DNA of 64,000 nt from Chloroflexota bacterium (GCA_029262675.1 JAJCYW010000007.1:1-64000), one strand, 5' to 3'. Numbered from the stretch's first letter, positions 36,107 to 45,317 are shown. Numbers and translations are program-made. The notes: a model not told the origin generated them from the sequence alone.

Positions 36107-37141
36107 TCAACGCCGGCTGTGGACGGAGATCGTCGCGGGAGTCCGATCCGAAGCTTCCTCGGCGATGCGAAAGGCGCCGGTCAGGAATCCAACCCCGAGG
36201 ATCACGAGCAAGTGATGGTAGGTTGCTTCCGGCATATATCCAGCTACCAACAGAAGGAGCAAACCTGCCCCGAGCCCGAAGGCGTCTTCGTCCCGGAAGC
36301 AGGCCACAATCGTCACCAGGTAGAGAGCCAGCGCCAGGAGATACACCGGCGACGGCAAGAAGAAGCTCATTCCTGTGGTCCAGAGGGCGAGGATCGATGT
36401 GGTGGAGGACGGGGTCAGGCTGCTGAGCCCCACCACTACGACAATCCCAGCTACCGCTGCAATGCCAAGACGACCGGCTCGCCGCCAACGCGGCAGTCCC
36501 CACGCCCAGAAGACACCTACGCCCGCGAGCACGACTAGGACCTCCCCCCAGCGGAGCACGTCGATGCCCAACGGCGGTAGCGCAGTGTAATCGAGCAGTC
36601 TATACGCAATGTGAGAAAGGGAATAGTACTGATAGCAGACGTATGCTCCAACCACGAGAGCGATAGCCGCTCTAGGGCCAGCGCTGACGTCCTTCCTAGC
36701 CATCAGGGTGACGCCGAGCATCAGGACCAGCAACGTAGCAGCTATCCCAAACACACCGTCCCAGACGGCCGTGCCGGTGACGAGACTCATCGAGAGACTG
36801 ACCATGAGCGCTGCTGAGATCACGGCGAGGCCGACGCGAGCAACGGTGTCTCGCACCTGCGTCGTCATCAAGGTGAGCAGCAGCACGGTGAGACCGATTG
36901 CGAGGATCGACGCGGAGTTGAAGGCGAACGAACCGACGAACGATGCGACTTGCAGACCATCGCTTGCCAACTCGCTGCGGGGAATGTGCACACCTATGCG
37001 AGTCGCCAGGCGAAGGAGAGCGATCTCCACCAACGCAGCCACGATGAGGCCCTGCACGACCTGTCGCAGCAGAGTCGCGTTGACTCTCAACCGGGGAAGC
37101 TGCCAGTTAACGGACATCTGTGAGATCGCTGGGTCAAGCAT
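36107..37141 (-). CDS. polytopic membrane protein of the nitrite oxidoreductase-like operon
   Basis: A 344-residue protein with about ten hydrophobic segments (for example LIVAALVEIALLRLATRIG, ILAIGLTVLLLTLMTTQV, VLVVLAGVGVFWAWG, YLLALALYLVTIVACF). No family is recognised and no haem or quinone motif is obvious beyond scattered histidines (LSHIAY, TYHHLLV). It starts 11 bp after the haem-b subunit gene, with GAGG upstream, as the last gene of the operon. It could anchor the complex or pass electrons to quinone, but that is inferred from position only. Confidence 0.65.
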   Translation of the reverse strand: MLDPAISQMSVNWQLPRLRVNATLLRQVVQGLIVAALVEIALLRLATRIGVHIPRSELASDGLQVASFVGSFAFNSASILAIGLTVLLLTLMTTQVRDTVARVGLAVISAALMVSLSMSLVTGTAVWDGVFGIAATLLVLMLGVTLMARKDVSAGPRAAIALVVGAYVCYQYYSLSHIAYRLLDYTALPPLGIDVLRWGEVLVVLAGVGVFWAWGLPRWRRAGRLGIAAVAGIVVVVGLSSLTPSSTTSILALWTTGMSFFLPSPVYLLALALYLVTIVACFRDEDAFGLGAGLLLLLVAGYMPEATYHHLLVILGVGFLTGAFRIAEEASDRTPATISVHSRR

Positions 37142-37152
37142 ATTCCGCTGCC

Positions 37153-38148
37153 TCAGGCCGTCTCGCGTCGCGTGTACAGAAGGTAGCTTCCGACGGTGGC
37201 CAGACCGGCGACCACAACCAGACCCACCATTACGAAGAGCCCTGCGTCCTTGCCTGACAGGCGACCAGCACGACCCGTGGCGATATCTGGAGAGACCTCC
37301 AGCGTCATGAACTGCGACACAGACTTGATACCGTCCCGCTGCGCCTTGGCTCCATCCCAGACGGCGAACGCCACGTTCGTACTGTCCCCTTCGCTGAACT
37401 GTGTGTACTCTTCACCTGCCTGCAGGTCGCGTGAGAACACAACTGTCCACGTTCCGTCCTCCCACACCCCGGTTCCAGCGACCGTCTGGTCTTCAGCCGC
37501 CGTCAGCGTGCCGAAGCTCCCGGCTAGGAGGTTATCGGCGGCGCTCGCGCGGTCCTCCCGCACCACGATATTCCCGGACGCGCTTGCCGGATAGAATTCG
37601 GCTTCGTCTTCGAACGGGTACGTGTCTACTGCCATGTTCGGGTACACGTCCTGCATATCCAGGACAGCAGCGCCCGTTCCCGCCTGCCGGGACGCCTTCC
37701 ACTGCCAGATGTTGACCGGCGCCTCAGGGTTGCCCATACAGAACGCCGGTACGCTCTCGCCATGTTCGACCGGAAACTGGACGGCAGCGCCATCGCTGAA
37801 CTCAGTCTGACGGCCGGTGGATGCGTCCTCCGACCCATCGCTCCACTCCATGCGGATGTAGAGCTTCCCATCATGGTGAAGCGCGCCTGCCGTGACGGTC
37901 CCGTCGTCGCCCCCCCGCGGCGGCACTGTGCTTTGGCCGCTCAGCACGACCTGGATCCGCGAGGCCTTGTTCCAGACGTCATCCGAAGGATCATCTAGCG
38001 CTACCGGATCTTCGCTCCTCTTCGCGACGAGCGTAACGGTCTGTGAGGAAGCCAGTCGCAGGTCGAACAGGGTCAACGCCGCGGCGCCGGTGAGCACGAG
38101 CCCCATGATGGCGAACGTGATTCTCTTAGAGTTGGATAAGGTTTCCAT
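37153..38148 (-). CDS. nxrC: ethylbenzene-dehydrogenase-type haem b subunit (NxrC-like gamma subunit)
   Basis: About 331 residues. An N-terminal signal-anchor (~8-30), a periplasmic EB_dh (cytochrome b, DMSO reductase family type II gamma) domain (~35-290) and a C-terminal membrane helix (~302-325, FVMVGLVVVAGLATVGSYLLY). The domain segment CMGNPEAPVNIWQWKA (~127-142) carries the methionine and lysine positions that usually ligate haem b in this family; also IRMEWSDGSEDAS and WTVVFSRDLQAG. It would carry electrons between the NxrB-like iron-sulfur subunit and the membrane chain. The ATG at 38148 has AGGAG six bases upstream and lies inside the chaperone gene (23-nt overlap). Confidence 0.8.
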   Translation of the reverse strand: METLSNSKRITFAIMGLVLTGAAALTLFDLRLASSQTVTLVAKRSEDPVALDDPSDDVWNKASRIQVVLSGQSTVPPRGGDDGTVTAGALHHDGKLYIRMEWSDGSEDASTGRQTEFSDGAAVQFPVEHGESVPAFCMGNPEAPVNIWQWKASRQAGTGAAVLDMQDVYPNMAVDTYPFEDEAEFYPASASGNIVVREDRASAADNLLAGSFGTLTAAEDQTVAGTGVWEDGTWTVVFSRDLQAGEEYTQFSEGDSTNVAFAVWDGAKAQRDGIKSVSQFMTLEVSPDIATGRAGRLSGKDAGLFVMVGLVVVAGLATVGSYLLYTRRETA

Positions 38149-38905
38149 TCTGTTCTCCTGACTGCGCGGGCGGGCACTCAGCCGGTGTACAACCTTCTTC
38201 GCTGACCTTCGTTCGCCAGTCGGCGTCGACGCGAAGGACCTCTGGCTGCGCACGAAGATAGGCGACCTCATCAGCGAGGAACGCATCGAGAAGCGTGGCC
38301 GTAGCCACGACAAAGCGCTGGGAAGCCGCGATCTCCAGTTGATGGGCAAACTGGCGTCCCCAACGTCCAAGATGCTCCTCGACAAACTTCCGCTGCACCA
38401 CGCGGCACAAGCGGGCCTTCTCGGCGCCGTGATGGAGATGAGCGTACGCCTCCTTGGATGTGAGCACGTGCATAAATTCCAGCTCCACGGTGATGTGATC
38501 CGGGCGCTCACGTTCGACGAGATCCATCCCGAAAGCGCGGAAGAACCCGGCGATGTCACTCAACTGGGCCGTCTCATCGAATATCTCTCGAGCCGTGTAG
38601 ACGGTTTCGCACGGCGGGCAGTCCAGCGAGAGCAGATGCGTGAACGTTCTCCCATGTTCTCGTTGGAGCTCGTCAGAGGAAGTGTTCTGCAGTTCTTTCG
38701 TGAACACAGCTAGCGGTGTCGAGAACGTCTCGTCGAGAATCTCCGCGGCAGCCTGCGCCTGGGGCAAGTCCTCCTCGCACAACGTCGTGAAGACTTCGTC
38801 GCTCGGGTACATCGTTGCCTGCGACAGCAGGCGGTAGGCGGCGCTCCGTGCGAAGTGGCGAGCCGCCGCTTGTTCCTTTCTGGTTTCGATCATCTGTACC
38901 GGCAT
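38126..38905 (-). CDS. TorD/NarJ-like molybdoenzyme maturation chaperone
   Basis: About 259 residues, soluble and all-helical. Family features are YRLLSQATMYPSDEVF, LQREHGRTFTHLLSLDCPPCETVYTA (read in parts), DIAGFFRAFGMDLVERERPDHITVELEFMHVLTSKEA (in parts). The E-x-x-F-M-H and PDH segments are typical of TorD/DmsD/NarJ proteins, which hold the catalytic subunit until the Mo-bis-MGD cofactor is inserted and guard its Tat signal. The start at 38905 has GGGAGGA six bases upstream; a GTG at 38920 is less likely. It lies between the beta and gamma subunit genes, as expected for an enzyme-specific chaperone. Confidence 0.87.
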   Translation of the reverse strand: MPVQMIETRKEQAAARHFARSAAYRLLSQATMYPSDEVFTTLCEEDLPQAQAAAEILDETFSTPLAVFTKELQNTSSDELQREHGRTFTHLLSLDCPPCETVYTAREIFDETAQLSDIAGFFRAFGMDLVERERPDHITVELEFMHVLTSKEAYAHLHHGAEKARLCRVVQRKFVEEHLGRWGRQFAHQLEIAASQRFVVATATLLDAFLADEVAYLRAQPEVLRVDADWRTKVSEEGCTPAECPPAQSGEQNGNLIQL

Positions 38906-38920
38906 TTGTCGTCCTCCCAC

Positions 38921-40186
38921 CTAGATGGAGTTCTGGTACTGTCCGGCGAATTCGCCGTTTCGCACGTGGAACGGCTCTTCGACGGAGACGCGCACCGCTT
39001 CGTTGCCGGCTCCGTCAAAGCCTACGATCGTATCGTTGAAGATCTGGACTCTGCGACCGTTGATCTCTTCATCGAGGAGCTCCTCGCCTTCCTCGATCTC
39101 GTATCGGAAGATGATCTTCTGCGTTGCCCGGAAGAGTTGAAGTACGGCTTGCAGCTCTCGCGACGGGTTGTCGTAGCGCTCAATCGCGGCATCCACCCCC
39201 GGACCGAAAAGCTGGCGCAGATACGGGCGCGGCACCCACCGTGGCGGAATGTAGAAGATATTCGGCTCAGTGCCGAACTGCGGATAGAGGGGGAGCGCCA
39301 CCTGCTCCTTTCGGATCAGGAAGTAGAGCGGGTTGGTCGGCGCTTCGGTCCAATCGCCGTCCGCGACGTCCACCAAGCCCTGCAGGCGAATCTTGCCCAC
39401 GCATGTCGCCACACAGCGCGTTTCCATCGGCACACCGCCCGTAATTGGGTCGCTCCCCTCAACTCTTGGGTAGCAGGCGATGCACTTCTCGCTGACCTGC
39501 TGGTTCGGACGATACATCGACTTCTTGTAAGGGCACTGCTCCACGCACTTCCGGTAGCCGCGGCAGCGCTCTTGGTCAATGAGGACGATGCCATCCTCCG
39601 GCCGCTTGTAGATGGCGTTGCGGGGACAGGCCGACACGCAGCCGGGGTAGGTGCAGTGGTTGCAAATGCGCTGCAGGTAGAAGAACCACGTGTCGTGCTC
39701 CGGAAGCTGTGCGCCCTCCGGATGGTACTCGTTTGGCACCCCAGGATTACCCTTCGCGGTGTCCTCGTAGAGGTTCGGAGATGTCCAGTCCTCCTCGGTT
39801 GGGACGTAGCCGATGGCGTTGTCTTTGCCCTCCGCGGCAGCGGCCTCAAAGATCGTCATGCCCTTGAACTCGCCGTAGGGCGCATCATCGCCCTGCGTCG
39901 ACGTGTCCCACGTCTGCCCGCCTGGGTTGGCGTCGTTCAGCATCTGGAGGAGCTTGACGTCCCAGTGGTGCGGGTAGCCGCCATATGGCTTGGTCTCAAC
40001 GTTGTTCCACCACATGAACTCCTGCCCGCGGCTGAACGTCCACGTGGACTTGCACGCGAAGGAGCACGTCTGACAGGCGATACACCTGTTAGTGTTGAAG
40101 ACAGCGACGAATTGGCGGTCGGGATGGGCCTCCGGAAGACGGTAGTCCATCTCCCGTCCTAGCTGCCAGTTGCGAACCTTAGCCAT
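38921..40186 (-). CDS. nxrB: nitrite oxidoreductase-like iron-sulfur beta subunit (NxrB-type)
   Basis: A 421-residue protein with four cysteine clusters for one [3Fe-4S] and three [4Fe-4S] centres: NRCIACQTCSFACKS (~33-47), RICNHCTYPGCVSACP, RCRGYRKCVEQCPYKK, and KCIACYPR with TRCVATCVGK. Long segments such as GQEFMWWNNVETKPYGGYP, LPEHDTWFFYLQRICNHC and AIYKRPEDGIVLIDQ read almost like the Nitrospira NxrB sequence as I remember it, and the length (421) is close to that protein (~429). It wires the molybdenum subunit to the haem-b subunit. Start: GGAGG about nine bases before the ATG. The respiratory nitrate reductase beta subunit is the alternative family, but the segments above fit NXR better. 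Confidence 0.87.
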   Translation of the reverse strand: MAKVRNWQLGREMDYRLPEAHPDRQFVAVFNTNRCIACQTCSFACKSTWTFSRGQEFMWWNNVETKPYGGYPHHWDVKLLQMLNDANPGGQTWDTSTQGDDAPYGEFKGMTIFEAAAAEGKDNAIGYVPTEEDWTSPNLYEDTAKGNPGVPNEYHPEGAQLPEHDTWFFYLQRICNHCTYPGCVSACPRNAIYKRPEDGIVLIDQERCRGYRKCVEQCPYKKSMYRPNQQVSEKCIACYPRVEGSDPITGGVPMETRCVATCVGKIRLQGLVDVADGDWTEAPTNPLYFLIRKEQVALPLYPQFGTEPNIFYIPPRWVPRPYLRQLFGPGVDAAIERYDNPSRELQAVLQLFRATQKIIFRYEIEEGEELLDEEINGRRVQIFNDTIVGFDGAGNEAVRVSVEEPFHVRNGEFAGQYQNSI

Positions 40187-40212
40187 AGATACGACCTCCA
40201 GCCTTCCGGGAG

Positions 40213-43200
40213 CTAGCCTTCACGCGTCTCAATGAATCCACCGGCCAGATACTTGTTCATGTCAGCATCCTCTGCCGCCGGGGTCTTGCCGGTCGTGCCG
40301 GGCGTCCAGACGCCTGTACCGCCGAGCCCTCCCGCCTCTGCCTTCGTCACCCGCACCAACGTCTCTTTGGGCACGGTGTTGATCGCGTGGTTGTCGGCCT
40401 CGCCGCCGAAGATGAAGGCCGTGGCCACCTTCGCCTTGTGGAACAGTGTGTCCGTCTGGTGCATCGGCATCGCCCAGTCGCGTGTGATGCTCTGTTGCGA
40501 TCCGTAGCGCATGTTGGACTGATACCCGGTGCCCTCGGATAGCGCTCGACCATCAGGACGCGTTTCATGTGCCAGGACGGATCTCTCCGTCGCCATGCTT
40601 GCTGCGTGTTTCATCATGATGACGTTATACGGATAGGCAGGGTTGTACTTCGCGCGCAGCATCAGACGCGCAACCTTGTAGAACGGATCGTCCTCCGTCC
40701 AGCCGACGTAGGGCCGGTCGGCCGGGTTCGCGTCGACGTAGACGTAGTCGCCATCCTCGATGCCGAGATCTTTGGCGGCTTCTGGGTTGATGTGGACCTG
40801 ATGCTCGCCGACGCCGGGTAGCCGCTTATCTCGGCGATACGGGTCTGTAAAGTTCGAGTCCCAGATCTGGTGCCAGTCCACGTTGCCCCACTGCGAGTGC
40901 ACGCGGTGGCGGGTCTTGGGCGTCAGGCAGTAGAAGCTGAAGCCGCTTTCCCAGAGCGTATTCTTCGTGTTCTTGACCTCTTCCCAGGACATCTTGTTGT
41001 TCGCGATCGTCCGCAACTCGCCGTCGAGCACCTCGCCCTGGAGCATCTCCGGAGTGATGCCATAGTTGTCCGGCCGGATGAACGGGTTGGTGCTGACGAT
41101 GACGTTCGGCAGGTACGGCGTCGCCTCCGGCCCTTCTCGGTGGACGATGAAGTTCTCGCCGTACTCGATTGCTTCGGGGATGTCGCAGTACAAGTTGAGT
41201 CTCCCCGTGTCCGTGTAGAAGGGAACGTTATCCTCCATCTGCTCGTAGAAGGGCACACGAGGGTACGTGCGGAAGAGCATCAGGGCCGCGCCCGGCTCCC
41301 CGTATTCGCCGGCCATGATGTCGTCGACCTTGTATCCACTCGTGGTCGTGGAAGCGTCCAACAGCCGCTGCAGGTAGACCTCTGGCCGTCCCTCGATGGC
41401 GAACTTCCAGTAGTCGCTGATGCGTTGGTCGTCCAGCAACTCGGCGAGCTTGGCGGCCATATTAGCGATGATGGTGATGTCATCTTCCGTGTCATAGAGC
41501 GGCTTGATGCCTTCCTTGCCCCAGATTTGGAGGAAGGGATTTGAGCAGGAAGCCGTTACTTCCAACTGCTGGAACTCCATCCAGGAGTTGGCAGGAAGCA
41601 AGATGTCCGAATACTCACCCGTAGCCGTCATCTCGATGTCCTGGTTGACGATCATGTCGACCTTCGGGTTGACGTTCTTGATCATGTGGTAGGCCCACTT
41701 GGCGTTGTTGATGATGTTCACGTTGTTAAACCACATCACCTTCGTGGGCGTCGGCATGTGGGTCTCGCCGGTGAAGTTCTTGCGTCCCTGCGAGGGTGTC
41801 TCCACGATCAGCGCCTGGTCGCCGTGGTCCCAGTAGGCCGGCTCCTCGTCCTTGGCGTGGCCCTTCACCTTGATGTCCGAACCCGATGCGTTCGGGTCCA
41901 GGTTCGGCTGGAGCGGGTCTTCGGCGATCCACCCCTTGAAGCCCGGCCCGGTCCACGGAGAAGCCTGGAAGAGCGCGGCCTTGTAGTTCCCCGCCCACTG
42001 GTGGCAGCCGGCCCCCTTCAGTCCAACGTTCCCGGTCAGGATCAGCGGCAGGTAGTTCGCGCGATTGTGCAGTGTGGCGTGGAACCAGTGCTGGATGCCC
42101 TCGCCGACGTGGATCGCGACGGGCTTGATCGTCGCGATGTCCTTGGCAAGCTGCTCGATGAGGTCCTTGGGCGCGCCGCAGATCTCATGCACGGTGTCCA
42201 AGTCGTAGTCGCGCAGGTTGATCTTGTACATCTCCCACAGCGTCATTACCTCGACCTCGCTGCCATCCGCGAGCGTGATCGTTTCCTGGTACTCCAGCGT
42301 GGGGTCGATTCCCTTCTGCACCATCCGCGCGCCCAGGTCGTCACGGGTGATCGCCTTGAGGCTGTTGCTGTTCTGGTCGAACACCACGAAGTCACCGAGC
42401 TGCTCGTGCTGCTCCTCGGTCAGCCCCTGCAAAGAGAGGCTGGGGCCGTCCGGAGATAGGCCCGACTGGTAGCTCGGGAAGACTTCGCTTGCGCGCAGGC
42501 GCTTCAGGTTGTCCGTCCGAACGAGGAGCGGGAAGTCGGAGAACTGTTTGACATAGTCCTCATCGTGCCAGCCGTTATCCATGATGATCTTCGACACGCC
42601 CAGGAAGATGGCGGTGTCGGAAATGCCCGGCCGGACGGAGAGCCAATAGTCGGCCTTGGTTGCCTGGGGACTGTACTCCGGCGAAATGATCACGATCTTC
42701 CCGCCGCGTTCCATGGTGTTGTAGAAGAAGTGCGTATCGGGCATTTTGTTCTCGATCATGTTGACGCCCGCATGGATGTGCAACTTCGTGTAAATCATGT
42801 CGTTGAAGTCGCAATCGGACGTCTGCAGGCCGTGCACGTAGGGCTGCCCCGGAGCTTGGTCGCCGTGCCAGGTGTAGTTCGACCAGTTGCGGCCGCCCAG
42901 CGCGTCGTCGACGTCGATGCCGCGGACGTGGCTGTCGAGGAAGGCCAGTGTATTGGAAAACCGGTACATGCCGTATTTGCCAATGACGCCTAGCAGGCCC
43001 ATGCCGCCGCGCAGCTTGATTGTGCGCGTGCCGGCGCCGTGCATCGCTTCGATCATCTCCGGCTGGTAGCCTTCCGCCTCTAGCCGGCGGGCGCCCTCGT
43101 CCCCGCTGTACGCTTCCGCGACCGCGATCATGCCGCGCGCGGCGTATTCGTGCGCCTCGTCCCATGAGAGTCGTTCAAACGTATCGTGACCCCGGTCGGT

Positions 43201-43689
43201 GAACAGATACTTGTCGCGGTTCTCCGGCGTCAGCTCCGGGAAGCCATCGTCCGCCCACTGTTTCCAGCCCTGACGGATCATTGGATGCTGGAGCCGATAC
43301 GGCCCGTAGACCCGCCGGTGCATGGAGAGCCCCTTCGGACAGCCGCGGGGGTTCCAGTGCGCAGTCGCCTTGTTGCCTTCCAGGTCCATGATGTTACCGC
43401 TATCGTAGTTTTGCTCAAGCCGCGTCACGATGCCGTTTCGCGTGAATGCTCGCAGCCGGCACGCGTGCGTGTCGTTGGGAGAACAGACAAACGTGAAGCT
43501 GTCGTCGTAGCCGTACTGGTCGCGATAGACGCTTTCCCAGTCGCGATTCGGGTAGTCTTCCAGCGGGTTACCAATCGCGACGGGCTGAAAGCGCCGTAGA
43601 GCCAGCACAACCGGGCTACCCATCGCAGCTCCAGCCACGGTCGCCCCACCGGCGAGCTTCAGAAACGTGCGTCGACTAACTGGCCTCAT
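40213..43689 (-). CDS. nxrA: nitrite oxidoreductase-like molybdopterin alpha subunit (NxrA-type, Tat-exported)
   Basis: An 1158-residue type II DMSO-reductase-family catalytic subunit. It has a Tat signal SRRTFLKLAGG (5-15). The FS0 [4Fe-4S] site reads CSPNDTHAC…C (C69, D73, C77, C117), with Asp at the second ligand position. The molybdenum-side segment is LQTSDCDFND, preceded by GGRNWSNYTWHGDQAPGQP. Further segments, YPRVPFYEQ, IEYGENFIVHREGPEATP, YCLTPKTRHRVHSQWG and GVGEHQVHINPEAAKDLG, closely recall periplasmic NxrA of Nitrospira/Nitrospina/anammox bacteria. The likely reaction is nitrite to nitrate (or the reverse) in the periplasm. It overlaps the upstream gene by 4 nt. Direction of catalysis cannot be read from sequence. 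Confidence 0.87.
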   Translation of the reverse strand: MRPVSRRTFLKLAGGATVAGAAMGSPVVLALRRFQPVAIGNPLEDYPNRDWESVYRDQYGYDDSFTFVCSPNDTHACRLRAFTRNGIVTRLEQNYDSGNIMDLEGNKATAHWNPRGCPKGLSMHRRVYGPYRLQHPMIRQGWKQWADDGFPELTPENRDKYLFTDRGHDTFERLSWDEAHEYAARGMIAVAEAYSGDEGARRLEAEGYQPEMIEAMHGAGTRTIKLRGGMGLLGVIGKYGMYRFSNTLAFLDSHVRGIDVDDALGGRNWSNYTWHGDQAPGQPYVHGLQTSDCDFNDMIYTKLHIHAGVNMIENKMPDTHFFYNTMERGGKIVIISPEYSPQATKADYWLSVRPGISDTAIFLGVSKIIMDNGWHDEDYVKQFSDFPLLVRTDNLKRLRASEVFPSYQSGLSPDGPSLSLQGLTEEQHEQLGDFVVFDQNSNSLKAITRDDLGARMVQKGIDPTLEYQETITLADGSEVEVMTLWEMYKINLRDYDLDTVHEICGAPKDLIEQLAKDIATIKPVAIHVGEGIQHWFHATLHNRANYLPLILTGNVGLKGAGCHQWAGNYKAALFQASPWTGPGFKGWIAEDPLQPNLDPNASGSDIKVKGHAKDEEPAYWDHGDQALIVETPSQGRKNFTGETHMPTPTKVMWFNNVNIINNAKWAYHMIKNVNPKVDMIVNQDIEMTATGEYSDILLPANSWMEFQQLEVTASCSNPFLQIWGKEGIKPLYDTEDDITIIANMAAKLAELLDDQRISDYWKFAIEGRPEVYLQRLLDASTTTSGYKVDDIMAGEYGEPGAALMLFRTYPRVPFYEQMEDNVPFYTDTGRLNLYCDIPEAIEYGENFIVHREGPEATPYLPNVIVSTNPFIRPDNYGITPEMLQGEVLDGELRTIANNKMSWEEVKNTKNTLWESGFSFYCLTPKTRHRVHSQWGNVDWHQIWDSNFTDPYRRDKRLPGVGEHQVHINPEAAKDLGIEDGDYVYVDANPADRPYVGWTEDDPFYKVARLMLRAKYNPAYPYNVIMMKHAASMATERSVLAHETRPDGRALSEGTGYQSNMRYGSQQSITRDWAMPMHQTDTLFHKAKVATAFIFGGEADNHAINTVPKETLVRVTKAEAGGLGGTGVWTPGTTGKTPAAEDADMNKYLAGGFIETREG

Positions 43690-43997
43690 GACGAATCCCT
43701 CACCTTCCCGGCGACCGCGCCACGCGCCCTATCGACAGAGTCGACGAGGCCTTGAACGTAAGCCTCGCCCTTTCGCTGTAAGATGTTATTGGTCAGCTTG
43801 AACGCCGGATTATGGAAGAGGCGCAGGATGTTCTCTCCGGTCCATCCCATGCGCATATACTCTTCGACGATGGAGCACGCCATCTCATCAAGAGCCTCAT
43901 CGTCCGGCTTCTGCTCAAAGGTCACACCCACGAGCGCCATGGGGTCCTCAGGTTCGAGAGCCTTGCTGTTTGGTTTCTGGTCCCCGCTGGCAGCCAT
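43686..43997 (-). CDS. small hypothetical protein leading the nxr-type operon
   Basis: A 103-residue soluble protein (DPMALVGVTFEQKPDDEALDE; SIVEEYMRMGWTGENILRLF; HNPAFKLTNNILQRKGEAYV). No family is named, but helical segments with W, H and F residues suggest a small conserved partner of the complex, perhaps another maturation factor. The start has AAGGAGA five bases upstream. The stop overlaps the nxrA-like start by 4 nt, so translation is coupled. It is the first gene downstream of the operator region at 44053-44113. Confidence 0.7.
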   Translation of the reverse strand: MAASGDQKPNSKALEPEDPMALVGVTFEQKPDDEALDEMACSIVEEYMRMGWTGENILRLFHNPAFKLTNNILQRKGEAYVQGLVDSVDRARGAVAGKVRDSS

Positions 43998-44052
43998 GCG
44001 CCTCTCCTTTTGTGTATTTGCCCACTATCCCAATCCACAGTCGCAGCTGGGA

Positions 44053-44113
44053 GGGCCATATGGCCCTATGGCTACAGGCCATATGGGACAACATGACTGC
44101 CAACACTGTCATG
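44053..44113. promoter_or_regulatory. candidate operators upstream of the nxr-type operon
   Basis: GGGCCATATGGCCC (44053-44066) is a perfect 14-bp palindrome. A second GGCCATATGG lies at 44077-44086, with centres 23 bp apart (about two helical turns). Next to them CATGAC-N10-GTCATG (44092-44097, 44108-44113) is a 6-bp inverted repeat. They lie 56-116 bp before the operon's first start codon, in the gap shared with the divergent acetyltransferase gene. Confidence 0.55.
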
Positions 44114-44225
44114 AATTGACGAGCGGGCGGCGCCGGACGGTCGGGCGGCAAGGCAGGACAATCAGTTGCTTGTGGATGAACGCCTGCCTAGCCTCCGTCG
44201 GTCCCCTTTCGATACAATCGCCGGC

Positions 44226-45248
44226 ATGAGCCTCACCGTTACAGAGTTTGAAGAGCAACACATCGATTCCGCCGCGCGATTGCTCGCTGCGCGCCAGGTT
44301 GCCGACCGCCGCCGCGAACCTTCGCTCTCGGCGGCCTTCGAGTCGCCCGAAGCGCTGCCTCCGATGCTTGAGAAGCTACTTCAGCAGTCGAAGGGAAACG
44401 GCGTCATTGCGCTGCGTAACGGCGAGCCAGCCGGTTACATGATCGCTTCCCCTGTGCTGCCGGCGCCGGCGCAGTTGATCGCCCAGTTCTTCCCGCCGCG
44501 TGCGATGAACGTGCCGTATGAAGGCCACGCCGTAGCACCGACCGAAGACGCATCGCTCTACCGCGATCTCTATGCGTCGCTGGCCGGCAAATGGGTCAGC
44601 GCCGGCTACTTCGAGCACTTTGTCAACGTGCCAGCGCAAGACGCCGGCGCCTGCGAGGCGTGGAACTCGCTGGGTTTCGGGCGCGAGCTGACCTGCGTCA
44701 TCCGGGAGGTTGACGAGCCCGTGATCGGCGTGCCGGCGCCGGGGCAGTCCTCAACGGAGGTGCATCGGGCGGGTGAGGAAGACATCGCCGTCATCGAAGC
44801 GTTGGCCGACGCGCTCTGGGTGCATCACACCGGCTCGCCTATCTTCACACCGTTCATGCGCGATACCCAGGAGAGCGAACGCGAGCTGTCGCTAGAACTC
44901 ATGAAGGCGCCAGCGAACGCCCACTTTGTCGCCTATCGCGATAGCGAGCCGCTGGGCATGAACACCTTTATGAAGCAGGGCTTTCTTCCGCCGCTGCTGC
45001 CGGCAGAGGAATGCACGTACCTCTGGCAGGGCATCGTCTACGGACACGCGCGAGGGGGCGGCATCGGCCGGACGCTGTTGGCGCACGCCATGGACTGGGC
45101 AAGGGACCAGGGCTACCGCTTGTGCGTGCTCCACTTCTACTCTGCCAACATCTCCGGCGGCTCATTCTGGCTGGGCAACGGCTTTCGCCCGCTCGAATAC
45201 CGCCTCCGCCGCCACGTCGATGAGCGAATCGCCTGGGCCGGCCGCTAG
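44226..45248 (+). CDS. GNAT-family N-acetyltransferase (tandem GNAT)
   Basis: A 340-residue protein with two GNAT-like halves. The N-terminal half (~1-165) lacks a clear CoA motif. The C-terminal half has YLWQGIVYGHARGGGIGRTL and LLAHAMDWARDQGY (~275-305), the acetyl-CoA pyrophosphate loop, then a GSFWLGNGFRPLEYRL end typical of the fold. The substrate is unknown. The ATG at 44226 lies seven bases after TACAAT (44213-44218), a leaderless arrangement; the open frame upstream to 44166 is not needed. It is divergent from the nxr-type operon. Confidence 0.8.
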   Translation: MSLTVTEFEEQHIDSAARLLAARQVADRRREPSLSAAFESPEALPPMLEKLLQQSKGNGVIALRNGEPAGYMIASPVLPAPAQLIAQFFPPRAMNVPYEGHAVAPTEDASLYRDLYASLAGKWVSAGYFEHFVNVPAQDAGACEAWNSLGFGRELTCVIREVDEPVIGVPAPGQSSTEVHRAGEEDIAVIEALADALWVHHTGSPIFTPFMRDTQESERELSLELMKAPANAHFVAYRDSEPLGMNTFMKQGFLPPLLPAEECTYLWQGIVYGHARGGGIGRTLLAHAMDWARDQGYRLCVLHFYSANISGGSFWLGNGFRPLEYRLRRHVDERIAWAGR

Positions 45249-45288
45249 ACGCGGCGCGCGAGGGAACGCCAGCGGCACATACGCAGGG

Positions 45289-45317
45289 TTGACAGAAGTT
45301 CGGGTCGGAAGTAGGAT
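45289..45317 (+). promoter_or_regulatory. sigma-70 promoter of the metalloprotease/dockerin gene
   Basis: TTGACA (45289-45294) and TAGGAT (45312-45317) are separated by 17 bp. The predicted start is near 45324, about 77 nt before the ATG at 45401. Confidence 0.7.
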
